From assembly GCA_948567375.1 (NCBI GenBank), contig OX419758.1, forward strand, positions 8,313,001-8,377,000: DNA of 64,000 nucleotides, given 5' to 3'. The stretch's first letter is position 1, and every line of letters begins with the position of its first letter. The notes under the pieces were generated by a model. It worked only from the letters and a program-made list of their open reading frames with translations. It was not told the origin of the DNA and did not search any database. The DNA comes from Lunularia cruciata (taxonomy: Eukaryota > Streptophyta > Marchantiopsida > Lunulariales > Lunulariaceae). A program made the translations under genes and the position numbers. Below, piece after piece: positions 21,704 through 33,425 of this stretch.

Positions 21704-22461
21704 TATAATACTCCAAGAACAAGAAAACTCTTCAAGAAAGATACAAGAGAGAAGATATAAATTTCACACTCAATCCTCCGATGCCCCAAAGGAGCACCTT
21801 CTCTTTATTATATAGCCAAGTAGGATCTCCTCCAATGAAGCTCTACCATAGGATTAGGTATATGGATAGGTGACCTGTCAGCAAGCTCCACCCTTAGATT
21901 ACTTGCTTGGATGGGTGACATGTCGGTCTTGGTCCCATCTGGCTGGTCAAATAGGCTTTGACTAGAGAGAATATTTTAAGGAATCTTCTTGTGGGAATCT
22001 CATAATCATGTGGGTGAGTCATCATTTGAAAGCTCTTGGTAAGAAAAACCATGAGGGAGGAAAGTTCAGCCTTCCCTCTAGCAAGGAGGGGGGAAATTTG
22101 CACATTTTCAAGGTCTAATTCATCCATTTAAGCTTCCAAAATTGGCTCTAAGTTTTCAAGCCTATTGGCTTTTGCCCTATTAGTAAAAGTGCTCTTTTGG
22201 TGATAACTCTTTCTGATCTATATTCTCCATTGTGTGTAACATCCTTCGAGATGTCACCACCCCAAGTTTCACCTCTAGATCATATGCCTAACTATTAATT
22301 CTAAAGTTTCCAAGCATGTCCCAATTTTTGGCCTATAAGTTGAATTACTCTTCTGGTGATATCTCTAGCTTATCTACTTAGTCCATAATGTATAACATCC
22401 TTCCTGATGTTACCAAATCAAATTTCATCTCTAGATCATCTATCTAACTATTGGTATTATA
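21704..22461 (-). repeat. Solo LTR of the element B/C chromodomain gypsy family
   Basis: Starts tataatactcc and ends ggtattata, matching the ends of the B LTRs (tgtaatactcc, ggtattaca) in the same orientation. The body aligns throughout, including the internal partial duplication 'gtaacatcctt..gatgt' that B has and C lacks. Flanks gtggt (21699-21703) and gtgat (22462-22466) look like a 5-bp target duplication with one transition. No internal element sequence is present, so this is an LTR-LTR recombination product. Confidence 0.85.
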
Positions 22462-23803
22462 GTGATTTAATTTTATGTTAGGACTATTGATCACATGGTG
22501 AGACCCACTATCACTTGCACCATTTGCAAAGTCAACAACATTAGAGCTAGAGACCTAGGTCGAGTAGAGAGGTATACTTTTGAAGTGCAACTCTAGAGAG
22601 CTCACTTTTGATGTTACGTCTTTGAGTTCTTGGCTATGGTGGATAGATGCAAACAAGTATCACCTAAAGTCTCTTAGCTAGAGTGAATGTGGCTTGATTG
22701 TAATCAATGTATGATTGTTTATAGAATATTGAATGTGATTTGAGTGGAAAATTAAACTAATTGAACTAAGAAGTGAGAGTTAGAGAAAATCAAATATAAG
22801 AATTGAGGGTGTTCATGGTATCTTTAAGCCTTGTTGATCATTGGTATATTCAATAATGGTCCTAGATTTCACTAACAGTGATTATGTGTAGAAGTCCTAC
22901 CTAGATTTCCCAAAAAGTGATTGTGTGAGGAAGCACTATACAAGTGATGTAGATTTGGTAGTGAGATAGACTATATGCGGAAGGACTAGCCAAATCTATG
23001 AGAATTGAGTGAATTTGAGATAATGGGTGTTCAATATTGAACCCAAGAGGTGAAATCAAGGTCAATTTAGTGTAAATTGAATTTGAAGTGTAAAATTAAA
23101 GGTGAAATTTGGAATCCATCTACTCAAATTAAGCATTTGGAGATCCCCATTATCTCAATTTGGCTCAAGTCGAGAGTTAGCAAAAGATTTGATGGTCAAT
23201 TTAGTGGTCAACCAACGATAGTGGAGATGCATTAGATTGGTGGAAGTTGCACAGAGTTGGAAGTTGCCACATTGCCCTAGCTAGTGTTTGAATTGACTAG
23301 AGTTGAGTGAAGCTTGGCCAACTTTGGGGAGGGTTTGGAAGGTTTGGAGAGTGTTCAAATTATGATTCAAGTGGAAGAATGAACTAATTATATCAAAGAA
23401 GTGAGATTAAGGAGAAATCAATTGTAGGAATTGAGGTGTTGGAGGCCAAATTTGGAGAGAGTTTGCCAAATTTAGAAAGGATTAGTATTGTGATTCAAAT
23501 CGGCAAATGAATTGATTTTATCAAAGAAGTGAGGGTCATAGAAAATCAAGTGTAGGAATTGAGGGTGTTGGTAGTATCTCCAAGCTTGGCTAATCATTGG
23601 TATGTTTGATTTAGGCTTTAAATTTCTCAAAGAGTAATCATGTGCGGAAGCCTTATGTAAGTTGATGCAGATTTTGGCATTGAGGCAACTAGTGTGTGGA
23701 AGCGCTTGCTAAATTTATTAGAATTCAATTTGAGATAGTTGATGTTTGATTTGAGCCCAAGAGTTGAAATCAAGAATAATTCAGTGCAAATTATGCACAA
23801 TAA

Positions 23804-23858
23804 GATTTGAACCCAAGATCTTTGGTTTTAGACTAGTGCCCCAACCAACTAGTCCACC
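23804..23858 (-). other. tRNA-like segment in M2 leader
   Basis: Same position and sequence type as 12268-12322: A-box-like tggactagttgg and a B-box-like gggttcaaatc on the minus strand. Confidence 0.5.
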
Positions 23859-24393
23859 TTCACTTGTTGTCCCAATGATTGGTTGATTAATACCTATACA
23901 CATATAGCTTTGGCTAGGAGAGATACTTTGATCTCATCCTTGGTGATATTGGTAGCTTAAGAATAGTAGACATTTCTATTGTATCAAATGTCAAATGGTG
24001 GTATAGTTAGTTTGGTGTTGATTTATGAGATATAGAGTTTTATTTAGATTTTTGTGATTAGACCCCCTCCATTCTTTACTTTTTATTTTTACACCATGTT
24101 TGTGTCAAGTGCCTTGAATTTAGAATGTTAGTGCTTTGATGTACTCTCAATTGTGAGGCTAGAGTGATGACCAATCATACAACCTTTGTTTCCTTTTGGT
24201 GATGTAGGAATTGATAACCTACAAATTGTGAGAGTGTATGTTGTGATTGCAAGTTATAGGTTACCCTTTCTACTAGTGTACTTGTTATAGTTAGTGCTAC
24301 ATTAGTGAGTGATGTTTAGTTGATGGTGGCACTTGGTGTTGACACGTGGTTGGTGATTCTTGGTGGAGTACTTGTGATGGTTACGGTTAGGAT

Positions 24394-25483
24394 TTGAGTT
24401 GCATTGTTAATATGAAGTTATTTGGGGATTCTAGAGGAGATATCAATGCAATATACAACAGTTTTACACAAAGTGGCACTCAATATCAACTTGTATCTAA
24501 GGTCATAATGAGAGAAAAGAGTGCATTTGGTGTGTTTGCACCATTGTTGTGGGACATGGATGAGATTTATGGGGTCTCCAAAGATTCCATATGTTGTCTT
24601 GGTATAGTGGGTATCATTAAATTGAATAACTTCATCCAAGAGTTTGATAGTTGGTGTGATCTATAACAAATATGGAACTTGACTTTGTACACACTCTTCA
24701 TGGCATGGAAGGGGTTGTTTTAACACTTGGAGGGTCAATGATGGATGATTATTATGAGTTTAGGAGAGCTCACTTGGAGAAAATGGAGCTATGGAGAAAA
24801 TATTGATCTTTAAACTAAATGTCTAGCACTTCAAACTCAGTTGCTAAGGGTAGATTGACAATACCCATGAGTTCTAGCTCTAGTAGCATTGGTGGATCTA
24901 AGAGAGGTGCACTAGTTGGAGATGGTACTATTATGAGTGGAGGTACCACGACAAGAGATAGTGCAATATTGAGGTTTAGCCCCATGGTGGAGTTCTTCCA
25001 ATGCTTGAGGTAAATCAAGGAGTACAGATTGACAAGTTGAGGAGCTTGCATGAGTTCTAGTAAAAGGATAGAGAGTGGGTATGAAGGGTTTACACTTGCA
25101 TGAACTGGTTGATGAGTTTCAATCAAGAATTTATTGAGGCCTAAGTAGTCCAATTTTGGTATGAGATCCTAGACAAGGAATTGAGACATAAAGTACATGA
25201 TGCTACATTGTTAAAGGCTACTTCACCTACTTTGATAGGGGTCTTTAGTTTGGTTGAGCACATTGAGCTCAACATGGTGTAGGCGAGAATGGTGACATCT
25301 GGATTTGGTAGGGAGATCTCATTCACAATTATTATTTCTTCTAGAGTGCAATAGAGTGCAGCACGCCATGCTAGCTTCTAGGGATAGAGTGGACACACGG
25401 CCCAGATCCTTTAAAGCAAGTGGAGGGCCTAGTATAGTTAGACCCTTGCCTTCATTTTCAAGTCAATAGAGCCAATGAGTGGT
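24394..25483 (+). pseudogene. M2 gag, split by element C
   Basis: The 24394-24666 frame starts MKLFGDSRGDINAIYNSFTQ and ends NNFIQEFDSWCDL, which is in the same phase as the capsid-like block of M3. Then MDDYYEFRRAHLEKMELWRK (about 24740-24800), a Ser/Gly-rich linker (SSSSSIGGSKRGALVGDGT), and QEFIEA (near 25125). The zinc knuckle that should follow is found on the other side of element C at 31160-31200. Confidence 0.7.
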
Positions 25484-26072
25484 TTTAATCTTCCATGGAT
25501 AGGAGACCTTAAGAGAAACGTAAGAAAAAAAAACACCAAGCTTCACACTTAATACTTTGATACCCCAAAGGAGAACCTTGACTTTATTATATATCAAAGA
25601 GAATTCACTCAAAGGAAGCTTAACCCTTGGATCAAATATATGGATAAGTGACATGTCAGCAAGCTCTATCTTTAGATTAGTTATATACATGAGTGACATG
25701 TTGGTTTTGATCCTATCTAGTTAGTCAAACAATCTTTTATAAAAGAGAATCTTTAGGGAATTCTCCTATAAGAATCTTAGAATCACATGGATGAGGTACC
25801 ATTGGAAAGCTCTTGACAAGATACATAGGTGGAGGGAAAGCAAGCATTTTCTAAGGAATAATTTGTACATTTTTCAGGCCTAATTCATTAGTTTGGGCCT
25901 TCGAATTAGCTTCAAAGTTTTCAAGTTATTTTTAGCTCTTGCACTACTAGTTGAAGTATTCTTTTGGTGACACGTCTATCTAATCTACTTAGCCCATTAT
26001 ATATAACATCCTTTCAAATGTTACCAAGCCAATTTTCACCTCTAAATAATATGTCTAGCTAATGGTATTATA
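25484..26072 (-). repeat. Element C 3' LTR
   Basis: Start tttaatcttcc, end ggtattata, 589 bases. Shares 'gacatgtcagcaagctc', 'taacatcc..atgttaccaa' and other blocks with the B LTRs, but lacks the roughly 150-base internal duplication. Confidence 0.8.
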
Positions 26073-26088
26073 GACCTCCTCTTCTTTT
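26073..26088 (-). other. Polypurine tract of element C
   Basis: gacctcctcttctttt on the plus strand, purine-rich on the coding strand, adjoining the 3' LTR as in element B. Confidence 0.7.
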
Positions 26089-26089
26089 A

Positions 26090-27330
26090 AGATGCAACGT
26101 CCTTGTTGCAAAGTCGTTGCTCAAAAGTTTTCACTAACACTGGTGCATTGGTCAAGTTGTCTGCTTGCTCCCATGTTGCCTCATATAGTGGGTACCCTTT
26201 CTAGTATACAAGATATTCCACACGTGGATGGTGAATACCACATATGCATTTGCATTTTTGGAGAATGCATCTAACTTTATATTCTTCTGTGTCATCAATG
26301 ATTATTGGACAAGGTCAATTTTTTTGTATGGAAGAAAAGTGAGGTGGTTGGGGTGCATATTTTCATAGTAAAGAACATGGAATATTCGATGGATCTTCAT
26401 GTGGCGGTAGCTTGAGGTGATAGGCCACTACATTGATTTGACAAAGGATGGGAAAAGTCCTAATAAAATGAGGTCTAAACTTGCAAGGGCCAACTAATGT
26501 GAGGTTGGTTGTTGACAACCAAACTTGATCCCCAACATTGAAATTCCATGTGTCAATGATGTGCATCTACATACTATTTCTATCTATTTTAGGCAATTTG
26601 CAACTTGTGTTTGGCATTCTCCACTCCATGTTGGATTTTGGAAAAAAAAATTTTGACAATATCCACATTGGTATCCATCAGATATATCTTCATCAAGCTC
26701 AAATTTTTGAAAGGATGCTCTCTATACATGAAGAAGAATGGTGTGTCTTGTATGGATACATTCATTAAATTGTTGTATGAAAATTCCACCAATGGGAGTA
26801 AGGTGTCTCACCTTTCTTGCTCCTCTAGGATGAAGCCACAAAGCATATCTTCTATAGTGCAATTAGCCTACTCTATTTGTCTATTGGTATATGTATGGTA
26901 AGCGATGGACATGGCCAATTTGATTTTGAAGAAACCAAAGAGTGTTATCCAAAACAAAATGGTGAATTGAGTACCTCTCTCAATGATTAGCACTCAAGAC
27001 AAGCCATGGTGAGAAAAAATTCCATCAATCAAAGTAATTGTGGAGCAGTCATGTCCTTGGTGATAGGATGCACATGAATCATTTTGCTAAGTTGGTCAAC
27101 AAAGACTACAATGGAGTCAAACCCAAAGGTGATCTTGGGCAATTTGCAAACCAGATCCATGCTTACCTATTCCCAACATTGTGTAGGAGTAGAAAAGGGT
27201 TGAAAGAGTCCTATCGGAGGTTGATTAGAAGCTTTATTTTGTTGACAAAGGCAACTTTGGATGTACTTCATCAAATCATTGCTCATCTTGGACCAATGGT
27301 AATAGCGTTTGGCTACATCTAAGTCCTTGT
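26090..27330 (-). pseudogene. Element C integrase and chromodomain relic
   Basis: 26363-26566 reads WNFNVGDQVWLSTTNLTLVG, then INVVAYHLKLPPHEDP, the GPF/SH3-like C-terminal integrase region. 26589-26792 reads MVEFSYNNLMNVSIQDTPFF. The catalytic core region (26800-27330) aligns with 54930-55500 of B but is heavily broken. The chromodomain is only traceable at 26090-26290 by alignment with B. Chromodomains direct integration to particular histone marks. Confidence 0.7.
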
Positions 27331-28300
27331 CCACTCCCATGTGACTTGCAATGGTAGAATCAAGACATTCTATTAGGATGGTGGTTCTTATGTCCGCATC
27401 ATTTAGGATCCATAATATGCCATCATGGAAAGCAAGTCCCTGGGTACGGGTGACATCTTTGAATGATTGATCTCCTACAATCTATGGGTTAATTTTCATA
27501 GAAACAAGAATCCTTGGCCAAAATTCAAGGTTCATCTTGACCTCTACCACCATATTGTTTGCCATAGGCATTCTGGTAAATGCATCTGCAAGTTGTTTCT
27601 TGCCTTCCACATATGTGATCATCATATTGAATCTTTGTCTCCACTCCGCCTACCAAATGTATTGATGAGATAGATCTTTTTGTGTCTTGAGTTCGACTTA
27701 AGGTTTGTGGTCTATCTCCACTAAAAATGAGTTCTTGCCAAGATAGTACTTCCAATGCTTGGTTGCAAAGACAATGGCCAACTCTTTTAGTTTGGTGGTA
27801 TGATAGTTGCATTCTGTTGGTAATAACTTTCGAGAGAAATATGCAATTGGGTGCCATCCGTCATGCCTCTCTTGTTATAGGATAGCTCTTATTGTTACAC
27901 ATGATGCATCTATAACCAACTTGATTGGACATTTTACTACATCACCATTTCAAGATTGGTGATATAGTATTACATTTTTTAATTCCTAAAAGGTCAATTC
28001 TTGTATGATTCACCACATCCATTTCTTCTCCTTGCCAAGTAGTGCCGCCAGAGGTTGTGCAACATTGGAGAAATCATTGACAAATTGATAATAGAATCTC
28101 GTCAATCCTAAGAAATTCTTGAATTGAGTTTAATCTTTTGAAGTGTTCCATTTTTTGAATAACCTTTATTTTATCTATTAACACTTGGATACCTTTAGCA
28201 CTTACTCTATGTTCCAAGTAGTCTACTTTAGACTTGCCAAACTCGCACTTTGAGATTTTGGCATACAATTGATTCTATCATAGAATTTGGATGACTTCTC
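27331..28300 (-). pseudogene. Element C RNase H and RT thumb relic
   Basis: The minus-strand frame in 27540-27870 reads RQRFNMMITYVEGKKQLADA and MPMANNMVVE, parallel to B. 28074-28268 reads [20 protein letters not shown], the connection between palm and thumb in gypsy RTs. The long open frame 27525-27857 is a shadow in another phase. Confidence 0.75.
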
Positions 28301-28760
28301 ACAAATGTTACTTGTGTTCCATCATTGTTCTATTGTAGACCAGGATATCATTTAAGAAAATGATAACAAATTTATCTAAATATGGAAAAAATATATCATT
28401 CATCAAAATCATGAAAGTGGTGGTGTGTTGGTGTGTTGGTGAGGCCAAGCGGCATCACTAGGTACTCAAAATGACCATACTTTGTTTGAAATGCAATTTT
28501 GTGTACATCTTCCTTCATAATCCAAATTTGGTTTCACAGATCAAGTTTGACTCCACAGATCAAGTTGGTGAAGTGTTTTGGCTCATTGAGTTAATCAAAT
28601 AGGTCATCTATACGGGGTAAGGGGTATTTATTCTTCACCATTTTTCAAGTAAGACACCAATAGTCAATGCACATGTGCATTGTACCATTTTTTTTCTTCA
28701 TAAATAATACTCCTACTTAAGTGCCTTCTAGGACTCCATTTACAACAATCAATTGTGATT
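28301..28760 (-). pseudogene. Element C RT palm fused to the protease start by deletion
   Basis: Minus-strand text reads SQLIVVNGVLEG (start of the protease as in B at about 57590), and within a few codons continues as GVLFMKKKNGTMHMCIDYW, the RT N-terminal palm. In B these are separated by roughly 0.7 kb containing the protease active site and linker. The join is at about 28715-28730. The palm region after it has a gap and stops. Confidence 0.7.
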
Positions 28761-29880
28761 TTTTTTCCTCAATCTCTATGCACTTGTCCTCATCTTTCCT
28801 CAAACTTTTTTGATTCTCCATTGAGCTAGTAAGGCCATGAGGTCCATTTATTGGAAACCTTGGTTTTTTGATGTGATTTCTACATCTTCCTCTTCAATTT
28901 GTCTTTCATGTTGTTCAAAGATCACCTATATGGAAGCCAAGGGCCTTTAAGAAAATGAGTATGAAAATTGATGACTAGGTGCCCAACTTGGCCATAATTG
29001 TAACAAGAAGTCTGTTTTGCTCAAGTCCCTTCTCCTCATGGGACTCCTTATCTCCTTCCTTTGACCTGTCCTCATTCTCCTCGGAGTGGTCATGCTTCTC
29101 ATTCTCAGAACTGAATGTTGCACAATTCCATAGGAATTGGTTCACCAAAGTTTTGTGTTTTAGACCAATAAAGTTGAGTTGGGGCTACTCCTTCACCTCC
29201 TCTAAGTGCCCCTACTATTCTTTGAATACAAGTAATAGCTTCAAAAATTGTGCATGGGTTTTGTACCATTACTCTTGATGAATTTTCTCTTTTAACTCTT
29301 GTTTGAAATTATCCATGGCTTCCATTGGACTCATGTTGGTTATTGTGACCTGTAGATTAAGGAATGCCTCCATGTACTCTTGTACTTTGTTTTTTTGCTT
29401 CAACTCCTATAGTCAAGTTTGGGTCCTCTGCACACAATCCACAGATTAGAAGTTCTTCAACACCCCTTCCTACATGACCGTCCAAGTGAACTCACTTCCT
29501 TCTACCAACATTGATTGTTCTCAAGCATCATACCATGTGGGTGTTTTATCAATCAAGTATCCACATGCAAACACACAAAATGATCAATGATTTCAATTGT
29601 GAACAATTAAAAGTATCAATTTATTCTTGAAATCCAATTCTCCACTACTCTTATGGAACTTTGTCCCTTATAAAGCTTGATGTTGCATGTCTTCTTCATC
29701 CGTAGTAACAAGGTAGCCTCATTGTTGATCAAGGTCGGTGTCATTGGCATGAGTGACTCTCCAAGTACTTTGGCCGTCAATATTGGATTTTGGGATGAAT
29801 CCCCTTCATGCATTGCTTGATAATTCTTGAATTTACATACTTGACTTTGCAATGCCTCCATAGTTATCTTGATATCTCAA
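28761..29880 (-). pseudogene. Element C gag relic
   Basis: A zinc-knuckle remnant is at about 28974-29010 (CYNYGQVGHLVINF; two Cys replaced). 29616-29861 gives MEALQSQVCKFKNYQ, then EATLLLRMKKTCNIKLYKGQ and VVENWISRIN, matching element B gag at 58440-58700. Frame broken between. Confidence 0.75.
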
Positions 29881-29989
29881 AAATTATTCAATATCTGTTA
29901 CAAAACTCATTCAATATTGGTTACATTTTCTGCATCAACTCTTGTAACCACAGATCCATGATTTACTCATAACAAATGCTCAATTGCTA

Positions 29990-30420
29990 CTTCCTACTTC
30001 AATAAAGGATTAATATGATCATTTGCAAGAGTGCATAGATTATTGGGGTTACCATTAGAACTTTAGAGGCTATCACTTCTTGATAATATTCCTCACCAAA
30101 ATTGTGGATTGTGGAATCCCTAAACATTACTTTTGGTCTAATCATATAACTAATTTCTACTTGAGTGTTGAAAGGGAGAAGATTTGGTATATTCAAATCC
30201 ATCATAACAGAATGCAGATTATCAAATCTCATTTTTTATTCTAGATCAGCAGAGGCAAAATCATCGGGTTTGGTGAATTTATCATTATATTCATGAACTA
30301 TGCTCACAAAAGGAAAATGAGATATACTCTTACTTGCTCACACTAGATGTACATAATCTTAATTTGGAATGGATTCAAGAACATAAACTGTAGATATTGT
30401 CCTCCCGGAGCTTACATCCC
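29990..30420 (-). pseudogene. Element C pre-gag ORF (two similar modules)
   Basis: 29999-30232 reads LLPFNTQVEISYMIRPKVMF, then HNFGEEYYQEVIASKVLMV. The preceding part (30240-30420) reads FLNPFQIKIMYI and INSPNPMILPL with stops. Both match the B leader (58800-59229). Position is between the 5' LTR and gag. Function unknown. Confidence 0.55.
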
Positions 30421-30542
30421 AACCCTTCTCTAATACACTCCTAATTTATTGATTGCACTATGGTTTTTCTCTTCAAAATTTTTGTCTCAATAGCCCATGT
30501 TCCTCCAAGAGAGATGATCCACTCTCTTGGATTGAAACACCT

Positions 30543-30554
30543 ACTCTAATATCA
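30543..30554 (-). other. Degraded primer-binding site of element C
   Basis: actctaatatca on the plus strand, against gctctgatacca in element B at the equivalent place. Several transitions from the initiator-Met tRNA complement. Confidence 0.6.
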
Positions 30555-30555
30555 T

Positions 30556-31149
30556 TTCCATCATCCAAAGATAGGAGACCTTAAGAGAAACATAGGAAAG
30601 AAAACACCAAGCTTCACACTCAATAGTCCGATGTCCCAAAGGAGCACCTTAACTTCATTATATAGCAAAGAGGTTTCCCTCAAAGGAAGCTCCACCTTTG
30701 GATCAAATATATGAGTAGGTAACATGTTAGCAAGCGCTTCCCTTAGATTAGTTGTATGCATGGGTGACATGTTTGTTCTGATCTTATCTAGTTAGTCAAA
30801 CAATCTTTTATTGGAGAGAATTTTTAGGGAATCTTCCTATAGGAATCTTAAAATTGCATGGGTGAGGTACCACTGGAAAGCTTTCAATGAGATAGAAAAA
30901 GGGGAGGGAAGGCCAGCCTTTCATTTCTTAAGGAGGGAATTTATGTATTTTTGAGGTCTAATTCATCTATTTAGACCTCTAAAATTGACTAAAGTTTTTA
31001 GGTTATTTTTGGCTCTTGCCCTATTAGTACAAGTACTCTTTTGGTGACACCTCTATCATATCTACCTAGCACATCATACATAACATCCTTCTAGATGTTA
31101 CCAAGTCAATTTTCATCTCTAGATAATCTATCTTGCTATTGGTATTTCA
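30556..31149 (-). repeat. Element C 5' LTR
   Basis: About 594 bases, aligned with 25484-26072 along its length ('aggagaccttaagagaaac', 'caccaagcttcacact'). Ends ggtatttca at 31149. Confidence 0.8.
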
Positions 31150-31220
31150 CTAGTGGTGTTGCTTGTTAGACTTGTGATGGACCTCATCACAATAGAGAAT
31201 GCATTGAAGGCAATGTACAT
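31150..31220 (+). pseudogene. M2 gag continuation: zinc-knuckle fragment
   Basis: gtgttgcttgttagacttgt followed by ggacctcatcacaatagaga matches the first knuckle of M3 (47946-47984); the Trp codon is now a stop. Cut at about 31221 by the LTR of element E. Confidence 0.75.
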
Positions 31221-31635
31221 TATAAAGGACCAAGACCAAGGAGAGAAATAGGAAAATGGAAGATCACTGTGGGGCAATTGAGTGTGTTAGAAACTCTCAA
31301 TGCCTAGCATGAGCTTTGGCTTTGGTATTTATAAGAAACATACAAGGCTCTTGAGAAACTTCTCAAGAATCTTCCTTGAACCATTTTCTTGGAGTGAAAG
31401 CCAAGTTAATTGGGAAACTTCCTTCTAGAAGTTACCTACTTGGGATGCAAGCAAAGCTAGCCAAGAAGCTTCCCAACAAGCTTCCTCCTAGAAGTTACCA
31501 TTTGGCATGCATGTAACCCAATACTTGGGAATGTACCAAGTAGCTTCCTAGATATTTCTAGAGTATTCTAGGTTAATTTGGCTCATTTGTTACTTTTTTA
31601 GCCTTGACTAGATAGCTGAACTCCATATTGTTACA
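31221..31635 (-). repeat. Element E 3' LTR
   Basis: Plus-strand start tataaaggaccaagacc, end ctccatattgttaca, the reverse complement of the D LTR start (tgtaacaatatggag). Contains several gaagcttc-type motifs. About 415 bases. The polypurine tract tcttccctcactactag follows at 31636-31652. Confidence 0.8.
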
Positions 31636-31652
31636 TCTTCCCTCACTACTAG

Positions 31653-33090
31653 TTGGTGATGTACTCATGGCCATTGAAGCTTCAAACTCTTGGATGGCTT
31701 TTTGTGCATTTTATAGATGAGAAAGAGACTCCCAAGTGGCATCATGAAGGGAGATACCCTTTCTAGAGAACTTTGTACTTGTATGTTGTCAACGGCCTTG
31801 TTGAATGTGTTGATGTGCAAGGATCTGATCAACTTCATACTCTTTGTGATCATTGATAGGGACAGAAAGAGGAGGAGGTTGGACATGAGAGGAAAAAGAA
31901 GATGGATTATGAACACAAGATTCAACTTAGAAATATAAAAGATAGGATGGATGTGCGTATGACAAGGCAAGGCAAAGCAAGGCAAGTCAATAAGCAACAA
32001 GAGAAATGATTTGGATGATATCAAAGGGTCTTATCCAATTAGGAGTAAGTTTATGGACTTGGGTATCAAGTGGGAGGGGTAGGTTACTGGATGAGAGCAT
32101 GACCTTATCACCAACTTGAATGATAAGATCATGACAATGGTGGTCTACATATTGTTTCTAATAATTTTGAGCAACAAGGAGATGAAATTTGGCTTATTGA
32201 AGGGATTAGAATATGGTGGTCAAGAAGGTGGAAGTATGAGGAACATGAGATGGAGGAGGAGCAAAAAGAGACTTTGAAAAAACTGGATCTTGACCCTAAA
32301 GGCACAAAGCATATCCTCCAAGGTGCAAATTTTAGGTTAAGTTTGTCCATCAATTTGAGGATGATAGGCCATGGACAAAGCAAGCTTGATGCCGAGTATC
32401 TAGAAGGGTGCTTGCCAAAATTTTGTAATGAATTGAGGATCATGGTTGAATATGAACACACAAGCATCTCATGATACTTGAATATAGTGTCAAAGTTGAT
32501 TTGTGCTAATGTTGGAGCATCCACGATATCAAAGGTTGGTGCCAAATGGATTTGCTTACTAAACTTATCCATAAACACCACTATTGTTGTGTGACCTTGC
32601 TTTCTCTTGGGCAAGGATGCAATGAGATCCAAGCTCACATGTTCCTATTGAGCATATGGAATGGGGAGTGGTTGAAGGACTCCACTTGGTTTCTAGTTGC
32701 TGGCCTTGTTACATTGGCAACTCTCACACAATTGGAAAAACTCTCAAACATCTTGTGGCATGTTGGGCCACCACCATTGGCATTAGAGGGTACCCAAGGT
32801 CTTGTCCATACCCATATGACTAGTGATTTGTAAGTCATGGGCTTCTTGGAGGCATATAAGTCAAAGATCATCCTTGGCTAGAACATATATCTGGTCCTCA
32901 TAGAATATAACACCTTCCTTGAAAGAGAAGGTGTTGTACTTCTTGTTGCATGCTGCAAGATGACCTTGTACCATCTAAAAGAAGAGATCCTGTTGTAGAG
33001 TTGTCCTAAACTCAATTTGGACCTTGGAGTCAACTAACAATGTTGTAATTGCCATTGTGATGTGAGGAAGAGATTTCAAATAAAATTGTT
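31653..33090 (-). pseudogene. Element E integrase and chromodomain relic
   Basis: 32129-32638 starts MSLDLIASLPKRKQGHTTIV, then FMDKFSKQIHLAPTFDIVD: the first catalytic Asp of the DDE core is present. Later text shifts frame; SSLLCPWPIILKLMDKLN corresponds to an out-of-phase version of the same region in D. Region 31665-32024 covers the C-terminus and chromodomain in a shifted frame. Upstream to 33090 aligns with D 40540-40830 (the zinc-binding N-terminus). No intact frame. Confidence 0.75.
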
Positions 33091-33104
33091 ATGATAGTGC
33101 ATCA

Positions 33105-33425
33105 TGTAAAAGACCAAGACCGAGGAGTGAAATAGGAGAATGGAAGGTCACATTGGGACACTTGAATGAGGGAAAATTCCGAATGCCTAGCATGAGCTTC
33201 TTCTTGGTATTTATAGGTAGCATACAAGGCCCTTGAGAAGCTTCTCAAGAAGCTTCCTTGAGCCGCTTTCTTAGAGCGTAAGCCAAGTTAACCAGGAAGC
33301 TTTACAAGAAGCTTCTTTCTAGAAGTCGCCTACTTGGTGTGCAAGTTAAGCTAATTGGACGTATCTAGAAACTTTCTTCTAGAAGCTACTTACTTGAGGT
33401 ACAAGCTAAGCTACATGCTTCTTCA
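33105..33425 (-). repeat. Partial D/E-family LTR replacing RNase H of element E
   Basis: Starts tgtaaaagaccaagaccgagg and keeps the TATA-like 'tatttatag' and the gcttctcaagaagcttcc block, but lacks the terminal part ending ctccatattgttaca. The flanks are RT thumb on one side and post-RNase H text on the other, so about 0.45 kb of RNase H was lost when this fragment arrived. Confidence 0.75.

Larger units (their letters stand above)
21583..25483 (+). mobile_element. M-family gypsy copy M2 (continues at 31150-31220)
   Basis: Leader and gag of the M family. The first 120 bases (21583-21703) resemble the head of the M3 LTR near 45408-45510; then comes the solo LTR, and homology resumes at 22467 (cf. 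45520). Gag runs to 25483, where element C has inserted just before the first zinc knuckle. The gag text resumes at 31150 for about 70 bases and is then cut by element E. No pol domain survives. Confidence 0.7.
25484..31149 (-). mobile_element. Chromodomain Ty3/gypsy element C, degenerate
   Basis: Two LTRs (25484-26072 and 30556-31149) of the same orientation flank a minus-strand interior parallel to element B: pre-gag ORF, gag, fused protease/RT, RNase H, integrase, chromodomain. It sits inside M2 gag; the host text reads ..gagtggt on the left and ..tagtggtgttgc on the right, compatible with a duplication of gtggt. It is clearly older and more broken than B, and has lost about 0.7 kb between the protease start and the RT. 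Confidence 0.85.

Noticed and set aside
27525-27857. 110-codon minus ORF in element C and its counterpart 55782-56039 in element B
   Set aside because: Both are shadow frames of RNase H; the true frame has the catalytic and connection motifs.
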